A DNA stretch of 64,000 nucleotides, taken from the NCBI GenBank assembly GCA_012862575.1, contig BLSF01000049.1, forward strand, positions 1 through 64,000. The letters are read 5' to 3'. The position numbers and the translations under genes are program-made. Source of the stretch: Parietichytrium sp. I65-24A (taxonomy: Eukaryota; Sar; Bigyra; Thraustochytrida; Thraustochytriidae). The notes below the pieces were generated by a model. That model ran no database searches and was not told the origin of the DNA. It saw only the letters and a program-made list of their open reading frames with translations. Position 1 is the first letter of the stretch. Each line of letters begins with the position of its first letter. Below, one piece after another: positions 31,024 through 40,495 of the stretch.

Positions 31024-32852
31024 CTCTCTTCGCGCTCAACCCTACACAACTCGGTCTCTCCTTCGTCCAGCTTGCGGTCTGGCGGTCTCTCCAGCTATGT
31101 TTACGGCTGCGTTCCTGCGTTCCTGCGTTCTTCCGAATCTCTGATCTGGGACTGACTGACTGACGCAGACAATGCGAGAATGATACGAGATAAGAGAGAC
31201 TTACGAGCACAATTACTTTCTTTGTTTGCTTTCCTTTGCAACACTTTTCTTATTTTTTGCGCTTTCGCATGAGTCACAGGCACGTAAGCGCCGTTAGCCC
31301 GGCCTAGCTGACGAAGCTGCGCGTTGAGAATCTTGAATTTTGCAAACTTGAACTTTGACTCCGACTCTGACTGACTGTAACTTCTGCGTCAATGGTGTTA
31401 ATGGTAACGACCTGCCTCGCTCTCGGACTTCCCTGTTCAGTGAATGGACGACTGTGTGGGAGTCTCTATTGTCTCTATCTCTATTTTCCAATCACCGCTT
31501 GAATGTGCCACAGATTGAGTGACTGTGGAAATGGGCATTAGTTTTTGGGAGCCTTCAACTCTTTAAGGAAGCCACGAAGTGAGAGCGTAAACAAACCCTA
31601 TCGGAAGGTGGGGTGCTTTCAGTGCGCTTATGTTTCTTCTGTTTCATGCTTCCCTGGGTTAGCTCTCAAGTAATTAGCTGGGTTTGAGCGTTTGGAGGGA
31701 CTTCGCTTCCGAAATTCCTGAAGTGAGTTGAGCAAGATCAGTTTCTGTTGATTTTGCTTCTTCTTTTGTAACTGTAAATGAAGATCACGGTTGTGACCGA
31801 TGTAGTATAACGATCGCGCTTGCGATAATGAATATATTCACAGTCAGTCAAGACGGCAGTTTGTTTGTGGAACGTCTTCACACTCATTCATATCCATGCG
31901 GGGTGCCCTTGGTGCCCTACAAAGTTTGACGCCCTTGTCCTTCCTTCCTTTCTTTCTTTCTTCCTTTGTTCATTGCTGATGATAGTCATAAACAGGAGCC
32001 CTCTTTTTTCCAAGCGCAAGGATGTTCGAGGTGTCTATCAAGTCGAAGAAATGAAAATGGATATGACTGCGGGGGAGAGCACTCGCGATGCTCAGTGGTG
32101 CCAACGTAGCTTGCCAAACCATCGCGAACCACATGCATCGCGTCCCCGCCTTCAGAGAGCTGGACGCCTCTTTTTATCCACTGAGCAAAGGAGCACTCAG
32201 GATTTGGAGAGATAAAAAAAGTTTTGGTCTGATTCGCCGAGGGGCTCACCTTGCTCTCTTAATTTAAATATTCGAGAAAGCATTGGTCTCGTCAACGCTC
32301 AACGAGGCCCCCAGGCAAGGGTCGCTTTCCAACGTGAGTATCATGTGCACCAATTGATCGAGAGCGCCAGAGAGCTTAGAAAGGAGGGCAAATCAGCTTG
32401 AATGACAATGGCTGATATACATGCCGAAGAAGTTAGGGCTGTTGCTGGAAATGGTGAAAATCGATCCAAATGTACAGCAATGGCTTAAAGACAGACCTTG
32501 CCAAGCATTTGACTTTCTGTATCGCAATGGACAACAATTCTGTGGTGCTTGGTTGTATCAATCCAAGGTGGTTTGTGGGAACCGACTTTGGGACTGTTAT
32601 CTTGCAACAGCTGATAACTGCAACGTACAAGCGAAAAACACAAAAGGTCAGCGGACGTTCGTTCCGAGAAGCGCAAATCTGATGCTTCCCTCCCTGAGAA
32701 CACTTTCTAAAGTAAGAGTGCATGTTTCATGCGAGCGAGCGCCGATAGATTGCTTGCGAGTTGACATACAATTGAGGACAAGATTTTAATCAGCCGAAAG
32801 TTCATATAATTATTAGATATATTTTTTTCTCGTGTGTATGATATTTCGCGTT
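31024..32852. other. Long intergenic region with second copy of a dispersed element
   Basis: No convincing gene. Bases 31568-31615 are the second copy of the element at 13214. Overlapping short frames at 32404-32790 are the only coding-like stretch; they switch frame and match nothing I know. Confidence 0.55.
31568..31615 (+). repeat. Dispersed intergenic element, copy 2
   Basis: It matches 13214-13260 from GAAGCCACGAAGTG to the GGGGTG end, with a central CAT-to-AGAG difference. It lies in the same orientation and about 18 kb away. Confidence 0.8.
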
Positions 32853-33434
32853 TTATTTGTCGCTGATAATCAGTCCAACAATGAGGCCGTACAAGCCGAT
32901 TGCTTCTGCAAATATCATGACGAGCACCACAGGTGTGGTAATAATCTCGCGATTCGCGACGTTTTGGTCGCCTTGATGCAACAGACTGGCTTTCTCGCTT
33001 GGAACCGAGCTTTTCGGAGCACCAGAGTCCAGAACCTTTGCGACTTGGGATGCGCATCCCAAGTCCGTTGCCGTTTCAAAAGAGAGCCGCTTGAAGAAAA
33101 TGCCCATGCCCAGTCCAGATGCAAAGGTCGCGAAACCGACACTCAGCCCTGCAGCAAGCTGTTTGTACCCCATCGCCTGGGTCATTCCTTCCTCAATCTT
33201 GCCCGAGATGATCGCAGCCATGATGAGGCCGTAGATGCCCAGGACGCCAGAGATGATGGTTGGAGATAGCGCTTTTGCGCGATCAAAGAGCGAGGCTTTC
33301 TGGCCGACGCTCATCTGCCTCACGGAGAGTATGCCCGCATGTCCCGTGGCATACGCAGAGCCGCAGCCTGAGAAGAGTACTGCAAATGCTGCTCCAAGGC
33401 CAGCTGCCAGCTGCGCGCTCGAGTCCTCACTCAT
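32853..33434 (-). CDS. ATP6V0C: V-type ATPase 16 kDa proteolipid subunit c, with enlarged loop
   Basis: Start ATG 33434 (MSEDSSAQLAAG) gives 193 residues, where the family usually has about 155-165. Four spans: about 8-34, 58-80, 91-114 and 165-190. The proton-carrying Glu is E177 in FAEAIGLYG of span 4. Span 2 has the usual GIYGLI. The extra length is a hydrophilic stretch of about 50 residues (115-165) between spans 3 and 4, where other c subunits have a loop of about 15. I find no splice signals that would remove it. Within it lies a perfect 24-base palindrome (33042-33065). The subunit forms the rotor ring that pumps protons into vacuoles and Golgi. Codons upstream of ATG 33434 are probably leader. 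Confidence 0.93.
   Translation of the reverse strand: MSEDSSAQLAAGLGAAFAVLFSGCGSAYATGHAGILSVRQMSVGQKASLFDRAKALSPTIISGVLGIYGLIMAAIISGKIEEGMTQAMGYKQLAAGLSVGFATFASGLGMGIFFKRLSFETATDLGCASQVAKVLDSGAPKSSVPSEKASLLHQGDQNVANREIITTPVVLVMIFAEAIGLYGLIVGLIISDK
33042..33065. repeat. Perfect 24-base palindrome inside the V-ATPase c gene
   Basis: GACTTGGGATGC is followed directly by its reverse complement, with no spacer. It lies in the codons of the enlarged loop (DLGCASQ). Confidence 0.9.
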
Positions 33435-34480
33435 TGTTTCGCTGTCTCCACGAATGCCCCTCCTTGCCGCGATCCCGGTGAATACTCCCACACAACCTCT
33501 CTCGCTCGACCTGTTCAAAACTTTCAGCACTTTCAGTTCGGGTACTGGGACTGGGGCTGCTTCGAAAGCTGAGTTCCAGCGCAAGGCAGCTCGATCAGGT
33601 ACCTAGTACTCGTCATGATCGTGGGCTGGTCTCCTTCACTACACGTGCGACTTTTTGACTGATTGTGCGACTATTTGTGACTGACTGTGGGACTGTGGGA
33701 CTGCGCGACTTTTGCAAGTGACTTGCAAATTGTCTTTAGCTCGCAACGCCACGGTCTCAGGATCTTGGCGTTAAATTTGAACTGAACTTGAACAGTCAGC
33801 ATCGCTTTCATCTCTTGCATCAACACAATTTGTCCATCTTGGTCACGTCCACATGGAAGCAACGAGCATTGCAGAAGAATTCAAGCACGTTTTACTTGTT
33901 TACATTTTCAGTATCGAGAAGCTAGCTGCGAACTCGGGCTGGAGCGATTGCGAGGAATGCGCGACGAGGAATGCGTGTGACACTGTTTCTTTAGAGTACT
34001 GTAGCTGTACTGTGAGTACCGGTACCGGTACCACTTGCATCATCGTGCCACAGTTGCCACAGTGAGTTCAAGACTGAGTTCAAGACTGGCTCATGCATCA
34101 TGAACTCACTCACCATTAGCAGCCAACCAGATTGTGACATAAACTTACCAAAGTTGAGACCTTCGTTTCTGTCGACGATGTCCTTGCTTACTTTTTTCGT
34201 CTCTCCATCTTTTATCTTTATCTTTGCCATTGTTGGAGTGCTTGAGATTCATTGATTCATTCTAAGACACTTTACCTGAATTCTGAATTCTGAATCATAA
34301 GTCGATCAATTCCATCTACTCTAAACATCTACATCTTGACACTGTCAAACCGAAGAAACGCGGCGAAGAATCTCGCTCCTAATTTCGCACACCCCGTACG
34401 CCACCGCGTACGCCACCGCGTAGTCCGCTCGCACAGGGACGGAAAGAGAAGAAACAAAGAAAGAAACAAAGAAAGAAGGT
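33435..34480. other. Intergenic region between divergent genes
   Basis: Promoter side of V-ATPase c and the coiled-coil gene. It contains two overlapping GTACCGGTAC palindromes (34016-34031), a CTGAATT array (34276-34295) and a possible small minus-strand gene (from 34230). An AAAGAAAC run precedes ATG 34481. Confidence 0.55.
33991..34230 (-). CDS. Possible first exon of a small gene
   Basis: ATG 34230 opens MAKIKIKDGETKKVSKDIVD and reads to NFG, where a consensus donor (GTAAGTTTATG) occurs near 34149. Read through, the frame stops at 33991 in repeat-like sequence. The 28 coding residues are Lys/Asp rich, faintly like the start of RAMP4-type ER proteins, but I could not find a second exon with a membrane span. 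Treat as a hint only. Confidence 0.2.
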   Translation of the reverse strand: MAKIKIKDGETKKVSKDIVDRNEGLNFGKFMSQSGWLLMVSEFMMHEPVLNSVLNSLWQLWHDDASGTGTGTHSTATVL

Positions 34481-34912
34481 ATGGACGAGCGGGTGTCCGC
34501 GCTGGAGCGGCGCGTTGGCGCAGGTTCGGATCTGTCCGCGCGGGTGTCCGCGCTGAGCTCCAAGGTGTCCTCGCTGGAGGCCGAGCGGCCCGCACTGGCC
34601 GCAGCGTGCGGGTCCGCGAAGGTGCTCGCGCAGCGCAGCGCCCTGGAGAACGCGGAGCTGCTGGCGGCCAACGCGAAAAGAGTGGACCACCTAGCTTCGG
34701 CGCTGGCGACGGCCAAGCGCATGTGGGAAGAGGACGCGGCGATGGAGCAGACGCCGCTGGAGATGGACGCGGTGGTGATGAGAGAGCGCAGGCTGGCGCT
34801 GGCCAGAGCGGAGAGGGCGGAGATACACAGGCAGCTGGCCGACCTGGTGGGCCGGTATGCGATGTGGGTGGACGGCGTGGGCGAGCTGGTGGCTGCGAGG
34901 ATGGCTGGGTGA
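34481..34912 (+). CDS. Small coiled-coil protein
   Basis: The 143-residue frame from ATG 34481 (MDERVSALERRV) directly follows an AAAGAAAC tract. It is almost wholly helical, with heptads such as VSALERRV, LSARVSALSSKVSSLEAE and LENAELLAANAKRVDHLASAL, and ends in HRQLADLVGRYAMWVDGVGELV. Length and the final LxxxYxxWVDxVxEL pattern recall the p24/dynactin-3 type of small coiled-coil subunit, but coiled coils converge and I do not assign it. GC content is high and other frames are also open, so coding status rests on the heptads and leader. Confidence 0.55.
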   Translation: MDERVSALERRVGAGSDLSARVSALSSKVSSLEAERPALAAACGSAKVLAQRSALENAELLAANAKRVDHLASALATAKRMWEEDAAMEQTPLEMDAVVMRERRLALARAERAEIHRQLADLVGRYAMWVDGVGELVAARMAG

Positions 34913-35389
34913 GAAGGAGATGTTGCGGACGGAGGTGGAGTTGCAGTTGGAGCTGCAGTTGAGTGTGGATGCGCAACTGGGAAATGGCCTTGCGAGGTGA
35001 AGGTGCGCGAAACTGGGTTGGTGACGCTCGCAAATGCATATGGAGGACTGGCTGTGGTGAATGCCGGCGCAAGGCTGTCGCGATGGCTGTGGACGCTGTC
35101 GTTGTCGTTGATCGCGTTTGCATTTGCATTTACATTTGCATTTGCATTTGCATTCGTCCGGTCTCGTTAGGTTGGTGTCAGTCAGACTTCAAGTCGGGGC
35201 AGATAGTCTTGGCCCTCGAGTCGAGGTGTGGCGTGGCATTCATGGTGCTCATGCAGTGTCGGAAACTGAAGCAATAGAGAGGTTTCTAGCTAGCAAGAGC
35301 AAGAGCACCAAAATTCTGGAACAAATATTTACAAGCATGATTCTATCCAAAAAAAAAAAAAGTCGTACCCTTTTTTGCTTAAAAAGTTA
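34913..35389. other. Intergenic with (CATTTG)n repeat
   Basis: Convergent 3' flanks. It holds a (CATTTG)n repeat at 35116-35155 and an A13 run near 35350. No gene seen. Confidence 0.6.
35116..35155. repeat. (CATTTG)n repeat
   Basis: Six hexamers of CATTTG or CATTTA type in noncoding DNA. Confidence 0.85.
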
Positions 35390-38300
35390 CTATACAATAT
35401 TCAGTGCGACGTTGCTGGCTCTCACGACACCAGCATGACCACTGCTACCAACGGGCGATGCCTGAGCGTTCGATCGCGGGCCGCTGATCCAGTCTGCTCC
35501 CAGCCTGGACTTGTCCATGAGAAAAGAGTCGTAGTCTTGGGCTCCGGACGGAGATGCCGCTGCCGCCTTCGCCTGTAGCACAACGTGGCGCATCATGTCC
35601 TTGCGCACGCGCGAAGGATGGCAGAGCAACATGTAGTACCCCGAACAGGACGTGTAGCCGAGGTCTTCAAGCTGCACGTGCTCCAAAGTTGTCAAACACC
35701 GGCTTCGCAAAAACGTGCTCGGCTTCGACAACAAATAGCGCAACACTTCACCAAACTCGCGCGCAACGTCCTGTGTCCAAACGTCTTTGGTGTCTCCGGA
35801 CGCCTGAAGCATCGCAAGCTTGGAGTGCCCCAGGGCCCTCACCTCCTCGTCCGTGATGGAGGTATCCTTGCCATGAAATACCAGGAGCCTCAAAATATTT
35901 ATGAGTTCCGAACTGCTCGTTCGGGAGTCAAGGAACGACGCCTTCAGCTCGGCCACCTGAATGTTCTTTTGACGCCGAAGCTCAGCACGCGCGGCGAGCT
36001 CAAAGCATTCCAACTTTGAGAGCTTCCAAATGTGCATCTGAACTCTTGCCGATGTGTAGAGGTAAAACAGGAACCCAACAAAGTGCATCAGCAACCCCAC
36101 TAATATCGGCAAAACCACCATGAGCGTCCCATAGTGGACCTCTCCCGTGTATGCAATGAGATCAAGCCTGACGCTCATCATAACCAACGAGATAAAACTC
36201 GGTACCAGCACACTCCAACAAAAAAGGAATGCACACAAAAAGAGTTTCCCCTTGCTTGAAGAAAGCACGACGCGTGCATTCCTCGCAGATGCAGTTGCCG
36301 CCACATCGTAAACACAGCTGTTTCGCCATGCTGCCAACGTTCGGGTGGTGGCGTTAATGGTACTGAGCAAGCAAAACAACCCAAGGATCCAAAGAGGAGC
36401 AAAGCAGGCTGACCATGGAATTACGCTTTCGTCCTCGTCCACAAACACCGCTTTCTGAAACAACAACAGCAACTGCCCGACTGCGAGGCAAAACATGACC
36501 AGAAGAATTCTGAAATTATGCAGCTGAGCGAGTTGATATGGAGTACCAGAAAAGATGTAGTAATCCCACGCACAGAGCTCTTCGTGCAACAGTCGCATTT
36601 CTGGCATGCAATTGAGCGGTGTGCAGCACACACAAATCACCAACAGGCCGAGCAAGAGTGGCAGGCAGATGAATGGAGCGAGAATCACTTGCATGTCTCC
36701 ATTCACGAGGTACTCGGACGGAAGTTTCGTATTGAACGCCTGCGCTAGCAACACGTACACGGTCCAGTCCGAGGAGGGACCCGACCACTGCGCCTTCGGT
36801 GCTGGGCCGACCTCTACCTGGTTCCAGGGATCCCCCGTTGACATTGTTAAAGAGCTAGCGGCAGTCTGGGTCGGTTCCATAGGCCAAGAAGACGAAGAAG
36901 TGAGGGTGCCGGAACAATCAATGAGCCCGTCTTCTGATAGGCCACAAGCGCGGTCGCGAAAATGTAAGAGTTCGCAAGATCCGGTCCGGGAATTATGCTG
37001 GATCAGGGAGCACATCTCCTGGTCGAGATAATTTTCTACTAGGCAGCTCCGTACGCAATCTTCCGCTTTGATGAACGATTTTCCCCCGCTCAAGGGCACG
37101 GCCTGGGCGACGATCGGGGATCTCTTAGATTGCTCTTGTGCTACCAATTCGTCGCAGCACCACTCCACCGTGGAATTATCAGTCCACGTCGCATAGATGC
37201 TTCGGCCCGCAGTATTGGTGCATTTTGTTCGCTTCTTCTCTATAGGATCAAACTCTGCCGAAACAGAGCACGTCGACATGACCGTCTCTGCCGAGCAAGT
37301 CTGCTTGCAAGTCGTGCGCATGCCTTCCAGCCAAGGCGCGAAATAGCGCTGGGGCATCTCGTCCTCCGATTCAAAATAGCCACATTGCGGAAACATGTTT
37401 GTGTCCGATAAGGCAAGTTCGTGCCAGTTTCGTTCGCCGCAGTCGCTACAGTCTGCGCCAAACCCACACACGTCATAATCGGAACGGGTCCATCCGTCGT
37501 CACAAACACGGTCAAGAGCAAACTGGCACGTGTTCGAGCAGGCAACCCCGAACGCGTTTCTGTCCCGACTCATGTTCAGACCCATCTCGAGGAGCGTGCT
37601 GGCGTAAGAGTAGTTTCCGAGAACACTCTGAGGACGTACATACAATAGACTCTCCGTACCGTCCGGGTTTCCCAGAGAGTCGCAGGTCGCCCTTCCGGGG
37701 CCAGCTTTGTAATTTTCGATTGAAGCAAACGGGTCGATTGAGATCCGCTGCCTTAGACCTTGATCTGTAGCGTTGCTCTTTGAGCAAGCTGTTAGGTTTC
37801 CTCGAGATGCGTTCACTCCGGTATCCGCGCTCAAACAGACGTGATGGAAAAGGCTATTGTCGAAGACTGGTAGAATCGAGTCTTCCGACACGTTCAGCGA
37901 TATCCATTGCGATATATCGTACGAAACACTAACGCTCCTGGACAGAGCACTCCTCTCTATCTCGGGTGCGAACACTCGAATGAATGCAGATGTGTCTCCT
38001 TGCAAGTCTGACTTCTTCACAAGATTCTCTCGGGACCACTTGAGGGTAAAAGTTCCCCGCTCAAAGTTGATTGAGGGCACATTGGACAGTGTCGTCCGAA
38101 CGTTCGTGATCTGAATTCCTTTCGCAACGAGTGCGGCAAGAGTCCCAGACGCAAAGCAAATGAGGAGGCTGAACACAACTAGAGCACGAAGAAAAACTGT
38201 GCGTTCGTCGTCTCTGGCAGACTTGCGGATGAGTTCCGATATGAAAAAGCACAGCAACATTAATAACCCAAGCAGCAAAGGGACAAAAACAGCGTACCAA

Positions 38301-38500
38301 GACACTCTGACGCCCTCGTTCAAAATTGCGACCTCCACGACTGCCACGGTCAACAGCACGTGAACCAGGAAAAAAAATGTCGCTTTGCAGACCGACCTTC
38401 TGCCTGCCTTCAACAAATATCCAACACGAAGCGCAAGCGCGCGCGGGCGCACTGCTTTGCCATACGCATCCACCGTGTGCGACCCGTGCTCGATCGTCAT
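35390..38500 (-). CDS. Large multispan membrane protein with LNR-like cysteine module (TMEM185-like spans)
   Basis: A 1036-residue single exon starting MTIEHGSHTVDAYG. Three spans lie at about 40-60, 67-90 and 105-127. A Cys-rich, N-glycosylatable region of about 500 residues follows (NVS, NAS, NLT, NAT, NYS, NMS). It contains a Lin-12/Notch-type module at 325-355: CQFALDRVCDDGW, then YDVCGFGADCSDCG. About five or six more spans follow from residue 620 to 860, then a cytosolic helical tail. The span pairs WYAVFVPLLLGLL and WSACFAPLWILGLF resemble the TMEM185 (fragile-X-F) repeat, one on each side of the ectodomain. I infer a cell-surface or endomembrane protein with a large lumenal loop; the function is unknown. 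The gene is convergent with the coiled-coil gene. Confidence 0.85.
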   Translation of the reverse strand: MTIEHGSHTVDAYGKAVRPRALALRVGYLLKAGRRSVCKATFFFLVHVLLTVAVVEVAILNEGVRVSWYAVFVPLLLGLLMLLCFFISELIRKSARDDERTVFLRALVVFSLLICFASGTLAALVAKGIQITNVRTTLSNVPSINFERGTFTLKWSRENLVKKSDLQGDTSAFIRVFAPEIERSALSRSVSVSYDISQWISLNVSEDSILPVFDNSLFHHVCLSADTGVNASRGNLTACSKSNATDQGLRQRISIDPFASIENYKAGPGRATCDSLGNPDGTESLLYVRPQSVLGNYSYASTLLEMGLNMSRDRNAFGVACSNTCQFALDRVCDDGWTRSDYDVCGFGADCSDCGERNWHELALSDTNMFPQCGYFESEDEMPQRYFAPWLEGMRTTCKQTCSAETVMSTCSVSAEFDPIEKKRTKCTNTAGRSIYATWTDNSTVEWCCDELVAQEQSKRSPIVAQAVPLSGGKSFIKAEDCVRSCLVENYLDQEMCSLIQHNSRTGSCELLHFRDRACGLSEDGLIDCSGTLTSSSSWPMEPTQTAASSLTMSTGDPWNQVEVGPAPKAQWSGPSSDWTVYVLLAQAFNTKLPSEYLVNGDMQVILAPFICLPLLLGLLVICVCCTPLNCMPEMRLLHEELCAWDYYIFSGTPYQLAQLHNFRILLVMFCLAVGQLLLLFQKAVFVDEDESVIPWSACFAPLWILGLFCLLSTINATTRTLAAWRNSCVYDVAATASARNARVVLSSSKGKLFLCAFLFCWSVLVPSFISLVMMSVRLDLIAYTGEVHYGTLMVVLPILVGLLMHFVGFLFYLYTSARVQMHIWKLSKLECFELAARAELRRQKNIQVAELKASFLDSRTSSSELINILRLLVFHGKDTSITDEEVRALGHSKLAMLQASGDTKDVWTQDVAREFGEVLRYLLSKPSTFLRSRCLTTLEHVQLEDLGYTSCSGYYMLLCHPSRVRKDMMRHVVLQAKAAAASPSGAQDYDSFLMDKSRLGADWISGPRSNAQASPVGSSGHAGVVRASNVALNIV

Positions 38501-39517
38501 TTTGTGGCGCTGCGAACGCTCGTGAATCTCAACTCTATCCGGTCGAGATCTGCAGCAAGCGAGTCTCTGCTCCGCGCACCGGTGCCGCCTTTGCCGAATT
38601 AACAGTGACTGCGACTGCGACTGCGACAGTCCCGTGCACTTCCACGCAATCTATCCGTCGTGAGACTGGCACGGCAATGGCTTCCCAGATTGTGCTACCA
38701 TTGCACGAGGTTTAGGCCACCTCTGCAAACTCCTTGGGACATTACAGTGTAGGTCTGGACTATTAAAAGAGCTTTGCGGGGATGTACTCTATAGGTGCAA
38801 TACAAGGCAAGCAGAATCCCATTCAGAATTCAGCATAAAAGAGTGACTCGAAAAGTCGGGCTGGTTTATTCCCACCACGGCAAGACATGGATGGTCCCAC
38901 GCCTGTTACAAGCTCGCCTTGTCGTCTATATACTGCGGCTACAATGGCGCAGGGTTGGCGAGTGCCTGGACATATATTCTGCGAACAACCTCGCTTTTTA
39001 GCGAGAGAGTATAGGAACAGACAGGTTTCCCGAGTTGCCCGAGTTGCTTGGAGAAAAATGTGGCGGACTTCCAGGCTTGACATTATTCTCTATCCTGACA
39101 ATCCTGACGAGCTTTCATATCGGCACAAGTACTGGGTACAATTTTCTCACATCCAATTCAACTCGTCTTGGCCCCCCTTCCCTCCATCCTATTCACTGTG
39201 GCTTTGATGAAACTATTCTGTACTACATAGACTGTGTGTTTGACCGTCAAAACTTTTCGTAACGGTAACTTTTTCACCACCCCTCACCCTAACCCAAAGT
39301 TCAGGTCCTCGGAATTCATACAGCATTTCCCTCCGTGCTACCCTTCGATTCCAGCTACTACACTCCTCAGGCTCTGGTAATTTCACGCGGCTCACACGAA
39401 ACTCGCTGTCAGTACAAGTACTGACTTTGAAGCTGTGAAAGGAGAGATTCGAGCCGAATGTATTTGGGACAACGTGGATAAGGAAGAGGTGAAAAGTGTG
39501 GAGAAGGAGCACACCAG
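38501..39517. other. Intergenic region between divergent genes
   Basis: Contains short GACTGC repeats near 38606-38630. Nothing gene-like beyond short frames. Confidence 0.6.
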
Positions 39518-40495
39518 ATGCTGAAACTGGGGATCATAGCGGACGTGCAGTATGCTGAGTGCGACGATAGATGGGATTTTGAAGGCACGCACCTGCGGAG
39601 GTACAGACATGCGCTCAAGGTGCTGCAGGTGGCGTTGGAGGACTGGAAATCAGAGCAAGTCGACTGTGGGGTGCAGCTTGGCGACCTTGTAGACATAGCC
39701 AACACTGAGTTGCCACCAGGGACTGCAAGGGCTGAAGCTTTCGAGAAGGTCTTGAAGGAGATGGAAAATGACAGGTTTCCAGTGCTGCATGTTTTCGGAA
39801 ATCATGATCTGACGAATTTCACCAAGTCGGAACTTCTCCGAATGTTTCGCATGGAATCGGCAAACTATGAGTTCTCCCCGAAAGATGGATGGCGGATAGT
39901 TTGCCTCGATGGTTATTGCGAATCTGTGCTGGACAAAACGGACGCCTCCTACTCTACCGCCCTGGGCCTTTTAAACCACGAAAACCCAAATGATTGGGCG
40001 AGTGGAAAGGTAAATTTCCAGATTGGGTTAGAAGGCCCAAACCTTCGTTTTGTGCCTTACAATGGTGGCTTTGGCAAACAACAACTAGAGTGGTTTCGTT
40101 CGGTTCTAAGCAAAGCCTCTCACGCCAATGAATGCGTGATTGTGATTGTGCACGAACCTCTTTTGCCAGAGGCTGAGCTTGAAGCCAACAGGCACATGTG
40201 CCTTCCGTGGGACTATTCTGACGCTTTAGATATATTGAGAGAAACGGACGCAATTGTGGCCGGTGTCTTCGCGGGTCATGATCATTCCGGTGGCTGCGGC
40301 ATTCAGGAATGCTCCAGCGGTCGCAAAATCCCACATTTCACCTTCCCTGGCGCAGTTCAGTCCGAAGACGATGCTTGCCACGCTATCGTGACCTTCCGGA
40401 AAACAGCGGACGGGAACTGCGACGTGGACTTGAGATACAAAGGTGAATCCTTTCAAGGTACAGGGATAGACAGGTACCAGCACAGTGCCCCATGA
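39518..40495 (+). CDS. ADPRM: Manganese-dependent ADP-ribose/CDP-alcohol pyrophosphatase
   Basis: A 325-residue calcineurin-like metallophosphoesterase in one exon. Metal-site motifs in order: IADVQYAE (residues 7-14; the DxQ form is typical of ADPRM), QLGDLVD, FGNHD, IVHEP, and GVFAGHDHSGG (GHDH). After GHDH it reads HFTFPGAVQ, as in the family. The enzyme hydrolyses ADP-ribose and CDP-choline-type compounds with Mn2+ and is cytosolic. The length is typical. I start at ATG 39518 (MLKLGIIAD); no signal peptide. Confidence 0.93.
   Translation: MLKLGIIADVQYAECDDRWDFEGTHLRRYRHALKVLQVALEDWKSEQVDCGVQLGDLVDIANTELPPGTARAEAFEKVLKEMENDRFPVLHVFGNHDLTNFTKSELLRMFRMESANYEFSPKDGWRIVCLDGYCESVLDKTDASYSTALGLLNHENPNDWASGKVNFQIGLEGPNLRFVPYNGGFGKQQLEWFRSVLSKASHANECVIVIVHEPLLPEAELEANRHMCLPWDYSDALDILRETDAIVAGVFAGHDHSGGCGIQECSSGRKIPHFTFPGAVQSEDDACHAIVTFRKTADGNCDVDLRYKGESFQGTGIDRYQHSAP

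Noticed and set aside
32404-32789. Overlapping plus-strand frames of 70-122 codons
   Set aside because: Two frames share the block, neither has a family motif or splice support, and there is no leader repeat.
39280-39300. CCCTAACC-like sequence considered as a telomere remnant
   Set aside because: Only one or two units, no array.
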